Origin: Saccharina japonica
Taxonomy: Eukaryota; Sar; Phaeophyceae; Laminariales; Laminariaceae
Direction: 5' to 3'
NCBI GenBank assembly: GCA_008828725.1
Contig: MEHQ01002696.1
Coordinates: 143,168-207,167, forward strand
DNA: 64,000 nucleotides
Below the pieces are notes generated by a model. It was not told the origin of the DNA. It did no database searches and saw nothing but the letters and a program-made list of their open reading frames with translations. A program made the translations under genes and the position numbers. Positions 20,487 to 31,036 of the stretch are shown piece after piece. Each line of letters opens with the position of its first letter. Within the stretch, counting starts at the first letter, position 1.

Positions 20487-23400
20487 TGTTGCTCCCAAAT
20501 GCTTCGCCACCTAATAGCGCGACATCTAATGAATGCCCTGGTCTGCAGTAGTAGTGGTAGTAGTAGTAGCCCCTTGCCCGCGACTTTGACGACAGATGAC
20601 TGTAGTTAAATGTGATGCATGGATAATGTGATGCATGCAGCAGCAAGCTGCTGAAAGGCTTCCGCACCGCGTATGTATGTAGCGCTACGTATGATAGCCT
20701 AGCCTGGCCTCCCTCGTGTTTGTTGAGTTGAAGATTGTGTCACACCTCCCACTGTTCTGCTGGAGCTGGTCATAACGGCGTTCGCCCGCTCCTTCGGGTC
20801 TGTGGTGATGGACTTGCTCTCACCACGCACACCCCGTTGCTGGGCGTTCGGAGTGTGTTCCCGTACCCGAGACCCGAATTGTCTACTTCGCGCAAACTGA
20901 AAATGCTAGAGAATACTCTACTTTAGTTGCCCGGGACGTATGTATGTAGTTAAGAGAGTTTAGTTTTTAGGGTCGATTATGCGAACACATGTTTTTTTTT
21001 TTTCATGTGTGCGTTGGTTTTCTCTTGTGTTTTTCCAACTCAATGTCAGCACAGGTGTGTTAGTCACAACCAGCCCAATACGCGAACAAGGAGACTTTTT
21101 ACGTAGTGCATGATGCACTTTCCGTTCTGTTTTCATTTTTGGTTTTCCTGCCATTGCTGATGTACTGGAGAGACGCTCGCAGTCAGCCCTATCCGTTTTG
21201 TTTTGCGATTCAATTTGCTTGTTCGACATTCGCCCGAACAGACAAATTTACTTGATTGCGCGGAGGGCTCTTGAACTTTGAAAAGCTTTGTTGTCTCACA
21301 TTCGATCTGTCGGCACCCCTGTTGTTATTAATAGATTGCTGGAAGCTATCTACAGTAAGGTGTGTATAAATGATTAACAATACCCCTCTTGCCATCCGAT
21401 AATGTAAAGAGTGTAGCGTAAGCTTCAACGTTGATCACTCAGAAGCACACTCAGAAACAAGAAAACCACGAGACGCGTGCTATTACACGATAGAGGTAGT
21501 ATTCATAGAGGTATACCTTTTTTTGGCTAAAACGTTTTCGGAATGATCGGGCTCGCCTTGACCCAAGCTCGTCGGACTTTCATTCCTTTGCACTTCCACA
21601 GCATGAGCTTCAACGGCGACCACCCAGAAACACTCACAAACAAGAAAACCACGGAAATAAAAATTGTATTATTATTGTTATTATTCTTATTGTTATGAAG
21701 TTGTTTTCGCCGCAACGGAGCACCCCCCTCTCCTCGCGGAAGGCCCCCTTTTACAGAGGTCACTACGCAAAGTCTTCGCGGTGCATCACGCTCCACGCTC
21801 GACGGAAATAAGGCATCACAAGGCTATATACCGAACAGACACACACGAGACACACGCATGGATATTCACATACTTCGCCGGACATACACCGCACACACAG
21901 CACCCGTCTGACTGCAAGACTCCCCCGAGATGCCCAAGAAGGCTGACCTAAAACCACCCGCCCCTGCTCTATATATGTACCATCACTGTCACGAAGCTAT
22001 ATCCCCAATTCGAACATGTGATACGAATATGTAATCAGCGTGTTACTGGGAGAGAATACGCTATCGTGTCCGCAATATCCACACTATTTAATACTAATAT
22101 TTTCCGTAGCACTAAAGCAGTCCCACTTACAGGAGCAATCGTGCACCGGCAACATGCCAAACGTATAAAATTATGGATATCTGGACCGAAATATACGGAC
22201 TGTTTGGGTATAAATATCAATACAGAACGGTCTTTGAATTCCCGTCCATAGAGTCGTACTTACTACTGTAATACCTACGATACATACCACTTGGCGTGGC
22301 GTGCGCTATGTTTATGGTGTACATATTATACTCCTGACAATGAACGGAATTACGGGTGAAACATATAAGGTCGACATCAGCTCGACGCTCCACGCATATA
22401 CTGTAACGCCGTCACTAATGCGGGGCGGTATCGTAAAGCTGGGAACTGAACAATGTAGCCCATGACCGGATCGTACCCATCCATGACCCTACTCGCCGCA
22501 TAACCGATCACGCTATAGACTACACACGATGCATCTTATACTAATGCCGCGTGGTTTGACACTCCGGGGGGGGTGAGGGGGGAGGGGGGGGTAAAGGGAG
22601 CCCAAGAACGTTCATATCACTACGTGTACGTTCAGATAATTTCAATGCCACTGCAGTAGTACCGGAAACCCAGTACGGATGTTTCAAGCCTTTTCATCAG
22701 CGATCCTACTTGTGGCAACACCGGTCGCTAAGCTACACACGAGGCACCCAAATCGGTCTGCTCTGACCCCCTGGGGAGGGGAGTCACGGGAGCCCGAGAT
22801 TTTTCACACAACATAACGGTGGGAAAACAACAAAAGCCACTACTACACCGGTAACCAAGTTGACCGGATTATACGTCGTTAGTGACCCTACTCGTGGTCA
22901 TGCTGATCGCTAAACTACACACGAGGGACCCTTAATCCTCTGCTCTGACCCTCCGGGGGGGAGGGGAGGGGGGGGCGCGAGGACTGCCATATCGTAATAG
23001 GTTGGGATAACAACAAACACACCACTATACCGGCAAAACACTTGCGGACTGTACGTCGCCAGTGACGCTAGTCGTGGTAACACCGATCGCTAGGCAACGC
23101 ACGAGGCATCTAGATACCTCTGGTTTGACACTCGGGAGTGGGGGGGGGGGGGGGGTGAGTCTAGTTTGACCCTTGGGGTAGGGGAAGGGGGGAAGGGATG
23201 GGGGGGTCAATTGAACTCGAGAAGTTTCAACCTCCGGATACGACGACCACCTTGTCTGTTCAACCATTTTTCGTGCAACACTGTGTTCACGATCCTTACA
23301 GCACCGCCTGCTTCCTTGAAACCCTCCTACATAGGTCTAAACGCCGAACTTCAAGGCTAAAACCCTCTTACATAGATAGGTCTAAACGCTGAGCTTCAAG

Positions 23401-23513
23401 TCCAGAAACGTAGCCTTCGGGCGTGCGGTGCATACATGGCGGAAACCCAACACACATGCACTAAACTTGCGTTGCTACTATGTCCGTTCACCGGCCGACA
23501 TCCACGATACCAG

Positions 23514-23657
23514 TCAAAACAGCCGCACTTTGCCGAACACTGCAGCTGCGTAGCTATTCACGAAGGAGCTCAGGGCCATGGGCGCGTGTCGCTCGAGGTC
23601 CTCGAACCTCGTCATGGTCTTGCCAGCGGATTGAAGCCTTGTCCGGATGCACATATC
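23514..23657 (-). CDS. Array gene copy 1, exon 6 (last)
   Basis: Forty-seven codons and TGA: DMCIRTRLQSAGKTMTRFED, LERHAPMALSSFVNSYAAAV, FGKVRLF. The AG acceptor is kept in all three array copies although the sequence just upstream is not (CTGCAG, AAATAG, ACATAG). Copies 2 and 3 end with the same frame and stop. Confidence 0.8.
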   Translation of the reverse strand, partial: DMCIRTRLQSAGKTMTRFEDLERHAPMALSSFVNSYAAAVFGKVRLF

Positions 23658-26600
23658 CTGCAGGTGCACCATATAAGCGTCAAGGTTGCATCGCATGAAG
23701 GGAGGGCCGAACGCAAGGCAAACACGTAGAGAGATAGGGCGGAGAGGCGTTGAGAAGTGGTACCACGTGTACCAGTCTGTGCCAGCATGTAAGGATTGTT
23801 TTCATTAAGTATTTATATGAAAGAGACCCTTATATTGTGGTACACGGTGGTATACTGCTGCTGCAGATTTGTTCGACGGTTAGCACTGGAATGAAGGAAG
23901 GGCTTGCAACACAAGTCTACTACCCATCAGTTGATGTGGGAGTGGACCGATGATGAGAAACATAGATATGTCGGCGCAATTAACGAAGGGGAGGGGAGGG
24001 GAGGGGGATGGCGCAAACGTCTTGACACACCTGGCACATATCACGACCTACTGTGGATGATCTGGATGCTGGCCTGTCGTTCCAACATGTTTCGCAGGAT
24101 CTGTAAATATTACACAAAACATGCCCTAGATAATGCAGGTTGTACGGGTCCCGCCCGGCAAAATGACCTTGATCACACGCAGATCACATTTAGATCGTGC
24201 AGATCAGGAATATTTCTGCCTCGAAATATCTAGATAATGATTGACAGGACCTGTCTGCCGGAGATGTGAACGTCTTTTCACCGTCGGGGGAGGGAGAGGG
24301 GTTTATATTGATGCAGCGTCAACACCGCGTCACATACAGTATATTTCTAGAACTTTGATGTTGGTCGACCGTTTCGGCAGGTACATTTTTGTTGTTATAT
24401 ATTTTCCTCCCCCCTTCCCCCTCTTCATTTCCCACACACTCAACACAGCTTCACCCTTGTTTTGGGTGAATTTATTTCCCTAAAGTGTCTTGGAACTACA
24501 GTAGTGTGAACTCGTTAAGGGTTTTGCTTTAGGGAAATAACCAAAAACGGGTACACCCGCGCCGGTTTGAGTAAAAAAACGGGTACAGCATGGGATCGAG
24601 TCAAAACACCACATCCCACGAGCTATCACGGGATAGATTGGCCAAAATAACATCGTGCCCGTTTCTGAGGGGTAGTGATAACCAAGCGAACTTGTCGGTG
24701 CCTAACTGTACACTTAGACGTGTCCGGATTATTTTTGGAGGGTTCAGATCCGGGTGGGATCGGGAGCAGGGTCAGGGGTGTTTAGACGCAGAGGGTTCTG
24801 GCGGCAAGCAATGTGTGTTTTACTTGGTCTCAGAGTGTACCTGAAATACACCCTATATACCAGGTATGTTGATACTGCTGTGCACACATACAACATTATA
24901 CTATTAATAGGTGGATGGTCGTATATATTACTCTGAAGACGTACGTACTACGTACCCAGGTGCGTAAAATGTTTGAATAGAGTTTAAGTGGATTGTGAAA
25001 ATGCTTGACAACAAAGAAAATGAAACAACGAAAGAGCAGCCGCAGACGCAATGGAGAGCGAGGCACACTGTAGGAAAGTGGTTAACCGAAATAAATAACC
25101 AAAAACGGTTGAAAGCCAAGCATAATACACATTCACAGTTGTACCCGGGACAGTATCTCTCAAAAATGGGTACAACTTGTTTTTGGCCAATCGCGTGGCT
25201 CGCTTGGCGTGTTTTTTACTTGATTCCAGCATGTACCCGTTTTTGAGTGAAAACCGACCGGGTATACCCGTTTTTGGTTATTTCCCTTTGCTTTAGGCAG
25301 GGCACATAGGTGGGGCAAATGTTGCTTTATAAATACGAAGCAGTAGCCCAAACACTTACATATATGGTAATCTTCATTGCTGATTTATCGGGCAGTTTGT
25401 CTAGTCTATGCGTTCAGATGCTTGCACTGGCACTAAGCTTTCGCCTTTGCTTTGAAAAAAAACAGCAAAAACAAATGCCCTCTCTCTCTCTCTCACCGGC
25501 GTGGCGTCCATTTTAGTCTTGCAGTCCGATTCGGCGGCGGCCAGCAAGCTGTGCATCACCCAGAGAGAGACCGCAGGACCGTTGTTGCCCGCCTCAAGCG
25601 TCTTCTGGATCAGGCAGCGCACGATATCTCTGGGCAGCCCCTGGCACGCGCAAAGAGAGCTGACAGCGCTGGTAACACACACGTCGGGAGAGCAGTACAG
25701 CAGCAGCAGCAGCAGCAGTGGCGGAAACCATGGAGGGGGGTCGTTGGTGAGCTCTGATCAGTGGCCAAGAGCATTCGATAGCAAGGGCAGGGGCTAATCA
25801 CTAGATAGAGCTGTGAGTTGGGGGACCATGAGTCTCCGACCACTTCCTTTGAAAAGCTCTTCCCATCGATTTATACCGAATTGTTTTGAGCCATTTGTCA
25901 ATTTTGAATTGGTTGAATTAGACAATACCAAATATATAGATTGGTGCAAAAACAACCAATAGTTGCGTAGTTCGACAGCAGTATACTGTACTGTGCCCGA
26001 TTGATGTATTTCAATATGCGGACGGGCGGAACTTCTCGATAAGCAGTTCGGAGTTTGTTTTGTGAAAACTCCTAACTCATTATAACGGTTTCGTTGATAT
26101 TCACCACCCACGTTTTACAGACAAAACTCGGCACACACCATCTCAAGACTAGACGCAACGCTCACCTCAAGAATATCTCAGCGTAAAGGGCGTCCATAGT
26201 CTCGTCTTCTAACCAGGTGTGCGCGGTTGGAGACTGCTTCCGCAGGACCTTCCACGAGTGCCTCATGCCCTGAGCAGTTAAGCGACGACACAAAGAAAGA
26301 AACGTGCGTATTGCGCCGATCAAAACCTGTGAGTTTCCCGCGATTCCTCGTGAGAGAAAGCAGGCGTCTATTTGAGTAGACCATAAGGTCGCCGCCTACG
26401 TATACTGGAAACCTGCGAGATCAAGCGCGACCGAACCAGCAGACTCCACGTGACAAACGTGGCTCCGTGACAGTGCAAGGGTAGCCAAGTAGGGAGGTTT
26501 GTTTGGAGCACACACCCATATACCGTCTTCACAACCTTGAGTTTTCTCAGCATTTTCTGCCGTGTAATTGTCGCTCTATGCCAGGCATGGTTATGAAGGC

Positions 26601-29600
26601 ACTCTTTCTCTAAATAACAACGCCGCAAAAGGCAAGAGGGTGGGTACAATGACAACACTACAGCGCCGAGACAAAAAACAAGGGGGTGGGTGCTCTAGTG
26701 CTCTATTGCTTCAATGGCCTTACCTTCTGGAGCAGAACCGCCTGTCCGTCGACCGTAGACCTCTGGAACCACGCAGCGGGAGACACCCAGTGCACGAACA
26801 CTTTCAGCGCTGCTTCCTTGTCTCCTTGCATTCCACGGTAGATCGCCAGCGCCGCGTGCTCAGAGCCCTGCAAATGTGCAAAGAGAGGATGTCAGTGCGT
26901 CTGTTTGTACTTGTGTACTTAATCCGCGGAAACTGTCGCAGTGTAGTGTATGTACTCTGAGACTCGTTCGCGACACAATGGACCATGCATGGGACATTGC
27001 AGTGGTTGGGGACTATACGCACAAACGTCATCCATACACCATGAGGTTTGCGGGACGGGTGGGACAAGTTCCAAGTACGAGGTATACGTTAATGGTTTCA
27101 GGCCGTTTCTATCAGAAAAGGGTTTGTCTTAGTTTTCCTGGTTTTTCTGTTTGTCCTAATTTTCCTGTTTTTGTCTTCCTGGTTCTCCTGATTATGCTTC
27201 CTTCAAATAGGAATTACAAAGCATTCCTGATGTTTTGCCCTGTACTAAAGTGCGTGCTTTAGGAAATGGTTCCTTTCCCCTTGCTTTGTTCTTTCAGCAA
27301 AAGAGGAACACCAGGAAGAACGCGCTTCGACAATAGCGGCCCTCAACCTACATCTCGAACACAAGTATGATTCAACAAGGTACTTCAGGCCAGGCAATGC
27401 AGCATTTACGGTATATACTCCGGAGCCGCCACAAATCCTCCGTGTTCTTAATGGGCTAAGGAGGTGGTGATAATCTTAATAGCTATACAATCAGGCCATA
27501 CTACTGCAGCCGTAGAGCGACGGTGACACGAGCCTGCTCTACACGGATTACCGACAATCCTGCACTGTATAGCATCGCCGTAGGCTATCAAAAGGCCGGC
27601 CGAAAGCAGTATACGCACGTATATTACGACATGTGGGACTGTACACTAGGGAGTGCTATCGATGGCTACACCAAACACCTGTAAAACCAGCGTTACATAC
27701 AATACGGTTACACCTATCTTATTGGCACAAAAGGAGGGCCAGCTCACCTGGGCATACCCAGTGAACGGGTAAAGCTCAACCGCCTCCGTCAAAATCCACC
27801 GCACAGCTGACGTCTCCAACGGACAGGCCTCGGCCGATAGTAGCTCCACGTCGGCCTTGATCACGTGCCTCCACCCACCCGCTGGAATCGTCATACCGTC
27901 GGACTCGTCCAGATCCATCACTGCGAAGGTCTTCGCAACGCTCGACCAATCAACGGCATTCACAGGATCCACTACATCCAACGGGATGATTGCCCTCGTC
28001 GCGGTAGGTTTCCGGCGAAGCGGCACGACCGGAAGGCCACGGGCAATCAGCGGTGCCGCAGGTAATTGCTCCAGCGCAATCACGGCTTGGGCTGCAGCTG
28101 CCTGAGGGACGAGGTTGAGGCCACGCCACGGGTCCGCCGGTGCTTGGTAGGAAACGATAGCCCTCGGTACGTTGGGTTCCCAGCGAAGCGAAGCAACCAG
28201 AAGGGCAGGGGCGACGAACGGTCCCGCAGGAAGTTGTTCCAGCGGAGTCGCGGCTCCGACCGCAGATGCCGGAGGGACGGGGTTCAGACCAGCCCACAAG
28301 TTTGACGGTGCCTGGTAGGGAACGATAGCTCTCGTCGCGGTAGGTTCATGGTGCAGCGGCGCAACCGGAGGGGAAGGTGGAAACAGCTGTCCCGCAGGAG
28401 GTTGCTCTAGTGGAATCGCGGCTCGGACTGCAGCTGCCAGAGGGACGGGATTCAGGCCAGCCCACAAGTTTGCCGGTGCCTGGTAAGGAACGATAGCTCT
28501 CGTGACGGTGGGCTCTTGTCGAAGCGGCGCAATCCGAAGGGCAGGGGCGATGAACGGTCCCGCAGGAGGTTGCTCTAGTGGAATCGCGGCTCGGACTGCA
28601 GCTGCCGAAGGGACGGGATTCAGGCCAGCCCACAAGTTTGCCGGTGCCTGGTAAGGAACGATAGCTCTCGTGACGGTGGGCTCTTGTCGAAGCGGCGCAA
28701 TCCGAAGGGCAGGGGCGATGAACGGTCCCGCAGGAGGTTGCTCTAGTGGAATCGCGGCTCGGACTGCAGCTGCCGAAGGGACGGGATTCAGGCCAGCCCA
28801 CAAGTTTGCCGGTGCCTGGTAAGGAACGATAGCTCTCGTGACGGTGGGCTCTTGTCGAAGCGGCGCCATCGGAAGGCCAGGGGCGATGAACGGTCCCGCA
28901 GGAGGTTGCTCTAGTGGAATCGCGGCTCGGACTGCAGCTGCCGAAGGGACGGGATTCAGGCCAGCCCACAAGTTTGCCGGTGCCTGGTAAGGAACGATAG
29001 CTCTCGTGACGGTGGGCTCTTGTCGAAGCGGCGCAATCCGAAGGGCAGGGGCGATGAACGGTCCCGCAGGAAGTTGCTCCAGTGGAATCGCGGCTCGGAC
29101 TGCAGCTGCCGAAGGGGCGGGATTCAGGCCAGCCCACAGGTTTGCCGGTGCTTTGTAGGGAACGATAGCCCTCGTCGCGGTAGGGTCTTGTCGAAGCGGC
29201 GCCATCGGAAGGCCAGGGGCGATGAGCGGTCGAGCAGGACGTTGCTCCAGTACAATCGCGGCTCGGACCACAGATGCCGGAGGGACGGGGTTCAAACCAG
29301 CCCACAAGTTTGACGGTGCCTGGTAGGGAACGATAGCTCTCGTGGCGGTGGGCTCTTGTCGAAGCGGAGCAACCGGAAGGCCAGGGACGATCAGCGGTCC
29401 CGCAGGAAGTTGATTCAATGGAATCGCGGCTCGGACTGCAGCTGCCGGAGGGACGGGGTCCAGGGTAGCCCACAGGTCCGCCGGTGCTTTGTAGGGAACG
29501 ATAGCCCTCATCGCGGCAGGTTCATGGTGCAGCGGCGCAACCGGAAGGTCAGGGGCAATCCGCGGTCCTGCAGGAAGTTGCTCCAGGGGAATAGCGGCTG

Positions 29601-31036
29601 TGAGTGCAGCTGCCGGAGAGAATGGGCTGAGGGGGAACCACGGTGCTGGAGGCGTTTCCAAGGCAGTCAGCACGGCCAGCAGGGAGGCAGGATGCAAGAT
29701 ATCGCCAGCATCGGGTACCGGTGGCCAGGGTGCTACCGGAACCGCTGGAGGAGGGAGCGACAGAACCGCAGCAGTGTTCTTGATGCATGGCGACGGCCCA
29801 ACCTCCACGCCCTCTTCCGACTCATCTCCGAAGGTTGACGAAGCGGTCGAGATCATCTGTGTCCAGGCGCCCAACAGCATCCGGTCGAGGTCTGCAGTTA
29901 CCCTCCAGATACGGCGAAGGCGGCGATTTCTCTTGCTGTTCGGGTTAATAATGCGATAGCGGCGGCGGCGACGGTATCTCCCCCTCTTCCTTCCGTAGAG
30001 AAGGGCACGGATGTGCTCCGCGTTGATGACGTGGGCGACGTACAGAAGCGCCTTGAAGAATCGATCCACGAACTGCTCGATCGGTGGGGGAGCCCCCTGG
30101 TCAAATCTCGACCATCGAAACTCTTGGTCTTGAGTATCATCGTGAGCTTGGTGGAAATCGCCCGCAAGATCCGTTGACACCTGGCGAAGCATCGGCGGGA
30201 TTGGTCAATAACCGGGGCTACAATATGTGCTTTGACCTTAAGGACGGCTTACACGCGTTGACTCCTACTTTCATGGGGACTTCTACCTATGTCGGCGTGT
30301 CGAGCTTTGTGGGCAGTTACTACATACCTAGTTGACACCTGGAACGAGATTCGGGGGGTTGGGTTCGTCGCTCCCGCGCTAATATATGTTTCTCGTTCTG
30401 CGGACAATGATCAACTGAGGCCTGGTCTGTTCAACTTCAACACGACGACATAAGCGTACGGTTGCTGGTGGTATCATCACTTGCTCTTGTTCTATATATG
30501 TTGTTTGGGGGATTGAGGGGGAAGGTGGGTTCCGTATAATATGCTGCAGGAGCATCCTGCATACAATGATCAACGGAGGCCTAGTGTGTTCAACTTCAAC
30601 ACGATTACATATATATCTACGGCAGCTGGTGGTATCCCCACTTGCTCTGGTTCTATAACTTTTCAGGAAGGGAAAGGGGGAGAAGAGGGGTTCCCTAAAA
30701 TATGCTGCAGGAGTATCCTACCAGGGCTGAACATACCTCTTCCATGGTCCTGAGAGGAGTGGCGGTGCTGGTGTCCGTACCGCTCATGGGTTTCCATATG
30801 GTGTTGCCCGTCATCAGGTGTGGCAGGGCGACGAAGCCCTCGTGCACGCCTAGAGAGGAATCGATGGTGTTTTCGTGAACGCCGGCCAGGACGGAGGTGG
30901 CAGACACGCTGGCGACCGGAGCAGGTGGGGTAGCAGCGGTGCCACGGCCAGTCCGTAGGTTGCGAATCTTGGCCGCGTCCGTATCATGGGTGTTCGTAAC
31001 CTCTTTCAGCTCTTTTTTCTTGAACCTGGTTTCCAT
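23514..31036 (-). CDS. Novel six-exon gene with 56-aa repeats, array copy 1
   Basis: I do not recognise this family. Exons in transcription order are 31,036-30,737, 30,180-27,748, 26,867-26,724, 26,269-26,166, 25,668-25,497 and 23,657-23,514 (stop TGA). Donors are GTATGT, GTGAGC, GTAAGG, GTGAGC and GTGAGA; every acceptor is AG. Phases match at all junctions (0, 0, 0, split AG|C, 0), giving about 1,098 aa. The order is a Ser/Thr-rich N-terminus, a helical and Arg-rich segment, a Pro/Ala repeat array, then about 250 aa without repeats. No signal peptide or membrane segment is evident. Exons keep the frame in copy 2 with mostly synonymous changes in exons 4-5, so the gene is probably functional. 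The start codon is the first plausible ATG, and an acceptor 8 bases downstream of it leaves a possible further 5' exon. Introns are 0.45-1.84 kb. Confidence 0.75.
24532..25286. mobile_element. 755-bp TIR element with 9-bp target duplication (Mutator-like)
   Basis: It starts GGGAAATAACCAAAAACGGG and ends with the inverse (CCCGTTTTTGGTTATTTCCC). The similarity continues inward through GGTAYACCCG and CGGTTT. TTTGCTTTA flanks it on both sides (24,523-24,531 and 25,287-25,295), a perfect 9-bp duplication. Copy 2 of the array lacks it at the matching place (about 44,132). It lies in intron 5 of the array gene. A 9-bp duplication with long TIRs is characteristic of Mutator-like elements. No transposase is seen inside, so it is non-autonomous. 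Confidence 0.8.
25497..25668 (-). CDS. Array gene copy 1, exon 5
   Basis: This 172-bp exon follows TTACCAG, and its first base completes the split codon. It reads AVSSLCACQGLPRDIV, RCLIQKTLEAGNNGPAVSLW, VMHSLLAAAESDCK and ends MDATP at CCG|GTGAGA. By my count copy 2 has nine changed codons, six of them synonymous (the others T->A, I->V, R->H). The exon is probably helical and alanine-rich. Confidence 0.8.
26166..26269 (-). CDS. Array gene copy 1, exon 4
   Basis: This 104-bp exon reads GMRHSWKVLRKQSPTAHTWL then EDETMDALYAEIFL plus two bases, between GCTCAG and GAG|GTGAGC. Copy 2 differs at three positions, all synonymous (AGG/CGG, CGG/CGA, GAC/GAT), which is the clearest sign of purifying selection in the window. 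Confidence 0.8.
26724..26867 (-). CDS. Array gene copy 1, exon 3
   Basis: Forty-eight codons (GSEHAALAIYRGMQGDKEAA, LKVFVHWVSPAAWF, …VDGQAVLLQK) lie between TTTGCAG and AAG|GTAAGG. It is in phase 0 on both sides. Copy 2 keeps length and frame, with changes such as K->R, V->A and Q->M. It is hidden within longer open frames of other registers. The function is unknown. Confidence 0.75.
27748..30180 (-). CDS. Array gene copy 1, exon 2 (repeat exon)
   Basis: This 2,433-bp exon (811 codons) begins VSTDLAGDFHQAHDD after CGCCAG and ends PFTGYAQ at CAG|GTGAGC. Its first ~115 residues include an amphipathic stretch (FVDRFFKALLYVAHVINAEH) and a basic patch (GRKRGRYRRRRRYR … KRNRRLRRIWR) that could be a nuclear localisation or nucleic-acid contact. 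It is followed by nine units of a 56-aa repeat (AIVPYQAPANLWAGLNPVP, AAIPLEQ, PLRQEPT). The end contains FAVMDLDESDGMTIPAGGW, which only loosely resembles an EF-hand loop. Several units at 28,430-29,040 are almost identical in DNA, indicating recent homogenisation. The open frame on the same strand in the +1 register is a shadow of the repeats. Confidence 0.8.
28080..29560 (-). repeat. 168-bp coding minisatellite in exon 2, copy 1
   Basis: Units of exactly 168 bp (56 codons) are recognisable by ACGATAGCTCTCGTGACGGT and CTTGTCGAAGCGGCGC. I count nine AIVxYxAP starts plus a partial head unit. Three central units (about 28,490-28,990) are near-identical, while the outer units are diverged, as expected for turnover by unequal exchange in the middle of an array. 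Confidence 0.85.
30181..30736 (-). other. Intron 1 of the array gene, with internal duplication
   Basis: This 556-bp intron contains two related segments of about 125 bp (about 30,408-30,530 and 30,567-30,690), each with ATGATCAAC, GGCCT, GTTCAACTTCAACACGA and a GCTGGTGGTATC core. The same duplication is present in copy 2, so it predates the array duplication. Confidence 0.6.
30737..31036 (-). CDS. Array gene copy 1, exon 1
   Basis: One hundred codons run from METRFKKKELKEV to TPLRTMEE, ending at a GAG|GTATGT donor. The segment is hydrophilic, with a basic start and a Thr/Ala/Pro-rich middle. Copy 2 is 300 bp as well and differs by a K->T, a G->D and a silent change. CAG at 31,028-31,026 overlaps the start codon region (ATGGAAACCAG), so this could instead be an internal exon. 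Confidence 0.65.

Larger units (their letters stand above)
18293..21244. other. Repeat-rich spacer between the gene and the tandem array
   Basis: No gene is supported. The spacer holds R1 repeats on minus (18,575-18,805), GGGTCGGG tracts (19,100-19,245, an inverse copy of 11,150-11,300), a GGGT microsatellite (19,280-19,345), GATC-rich sequence (19,690-19,840), a TIR element (20,256-20,486) and a T-run at 20,990. I could not assign the rest. Confidence 0.55.

Noticed and set aside
25497..26269. Resemblance of THTWLEDETMDALY in exon 4 to the start of Ulp1-type peptidases
   Set aside because: No His-Asp-Gln-Cys set follows in the right order or spacing; the only HW lies upstream in exon 3, so I do not assign this family.
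27302..27470. Plus-strand frame ending FRPGNAAFTVYTPEPP that is similar in copy 2 (46,198-46,361)
   Set aside because: All differences I found between copies fall on first and second codon positions, none on the third, so it is not conserved as protein.
27748..27960. EF-hand-like DLDESDG in exon 2
   Set aside because: The spacing of the acidic residues and Gly is off by one, and no pairing second loop is seen.
28346..29473. 375-aa frame on minus in a different register from exon 2 (and 46,853-48,208)
   Set aside because: It is a shadow of the 168-bp repeat, whose period is divisible by three; the register used by exon 2 continues into non-repeat sequence and fits the splice phases.
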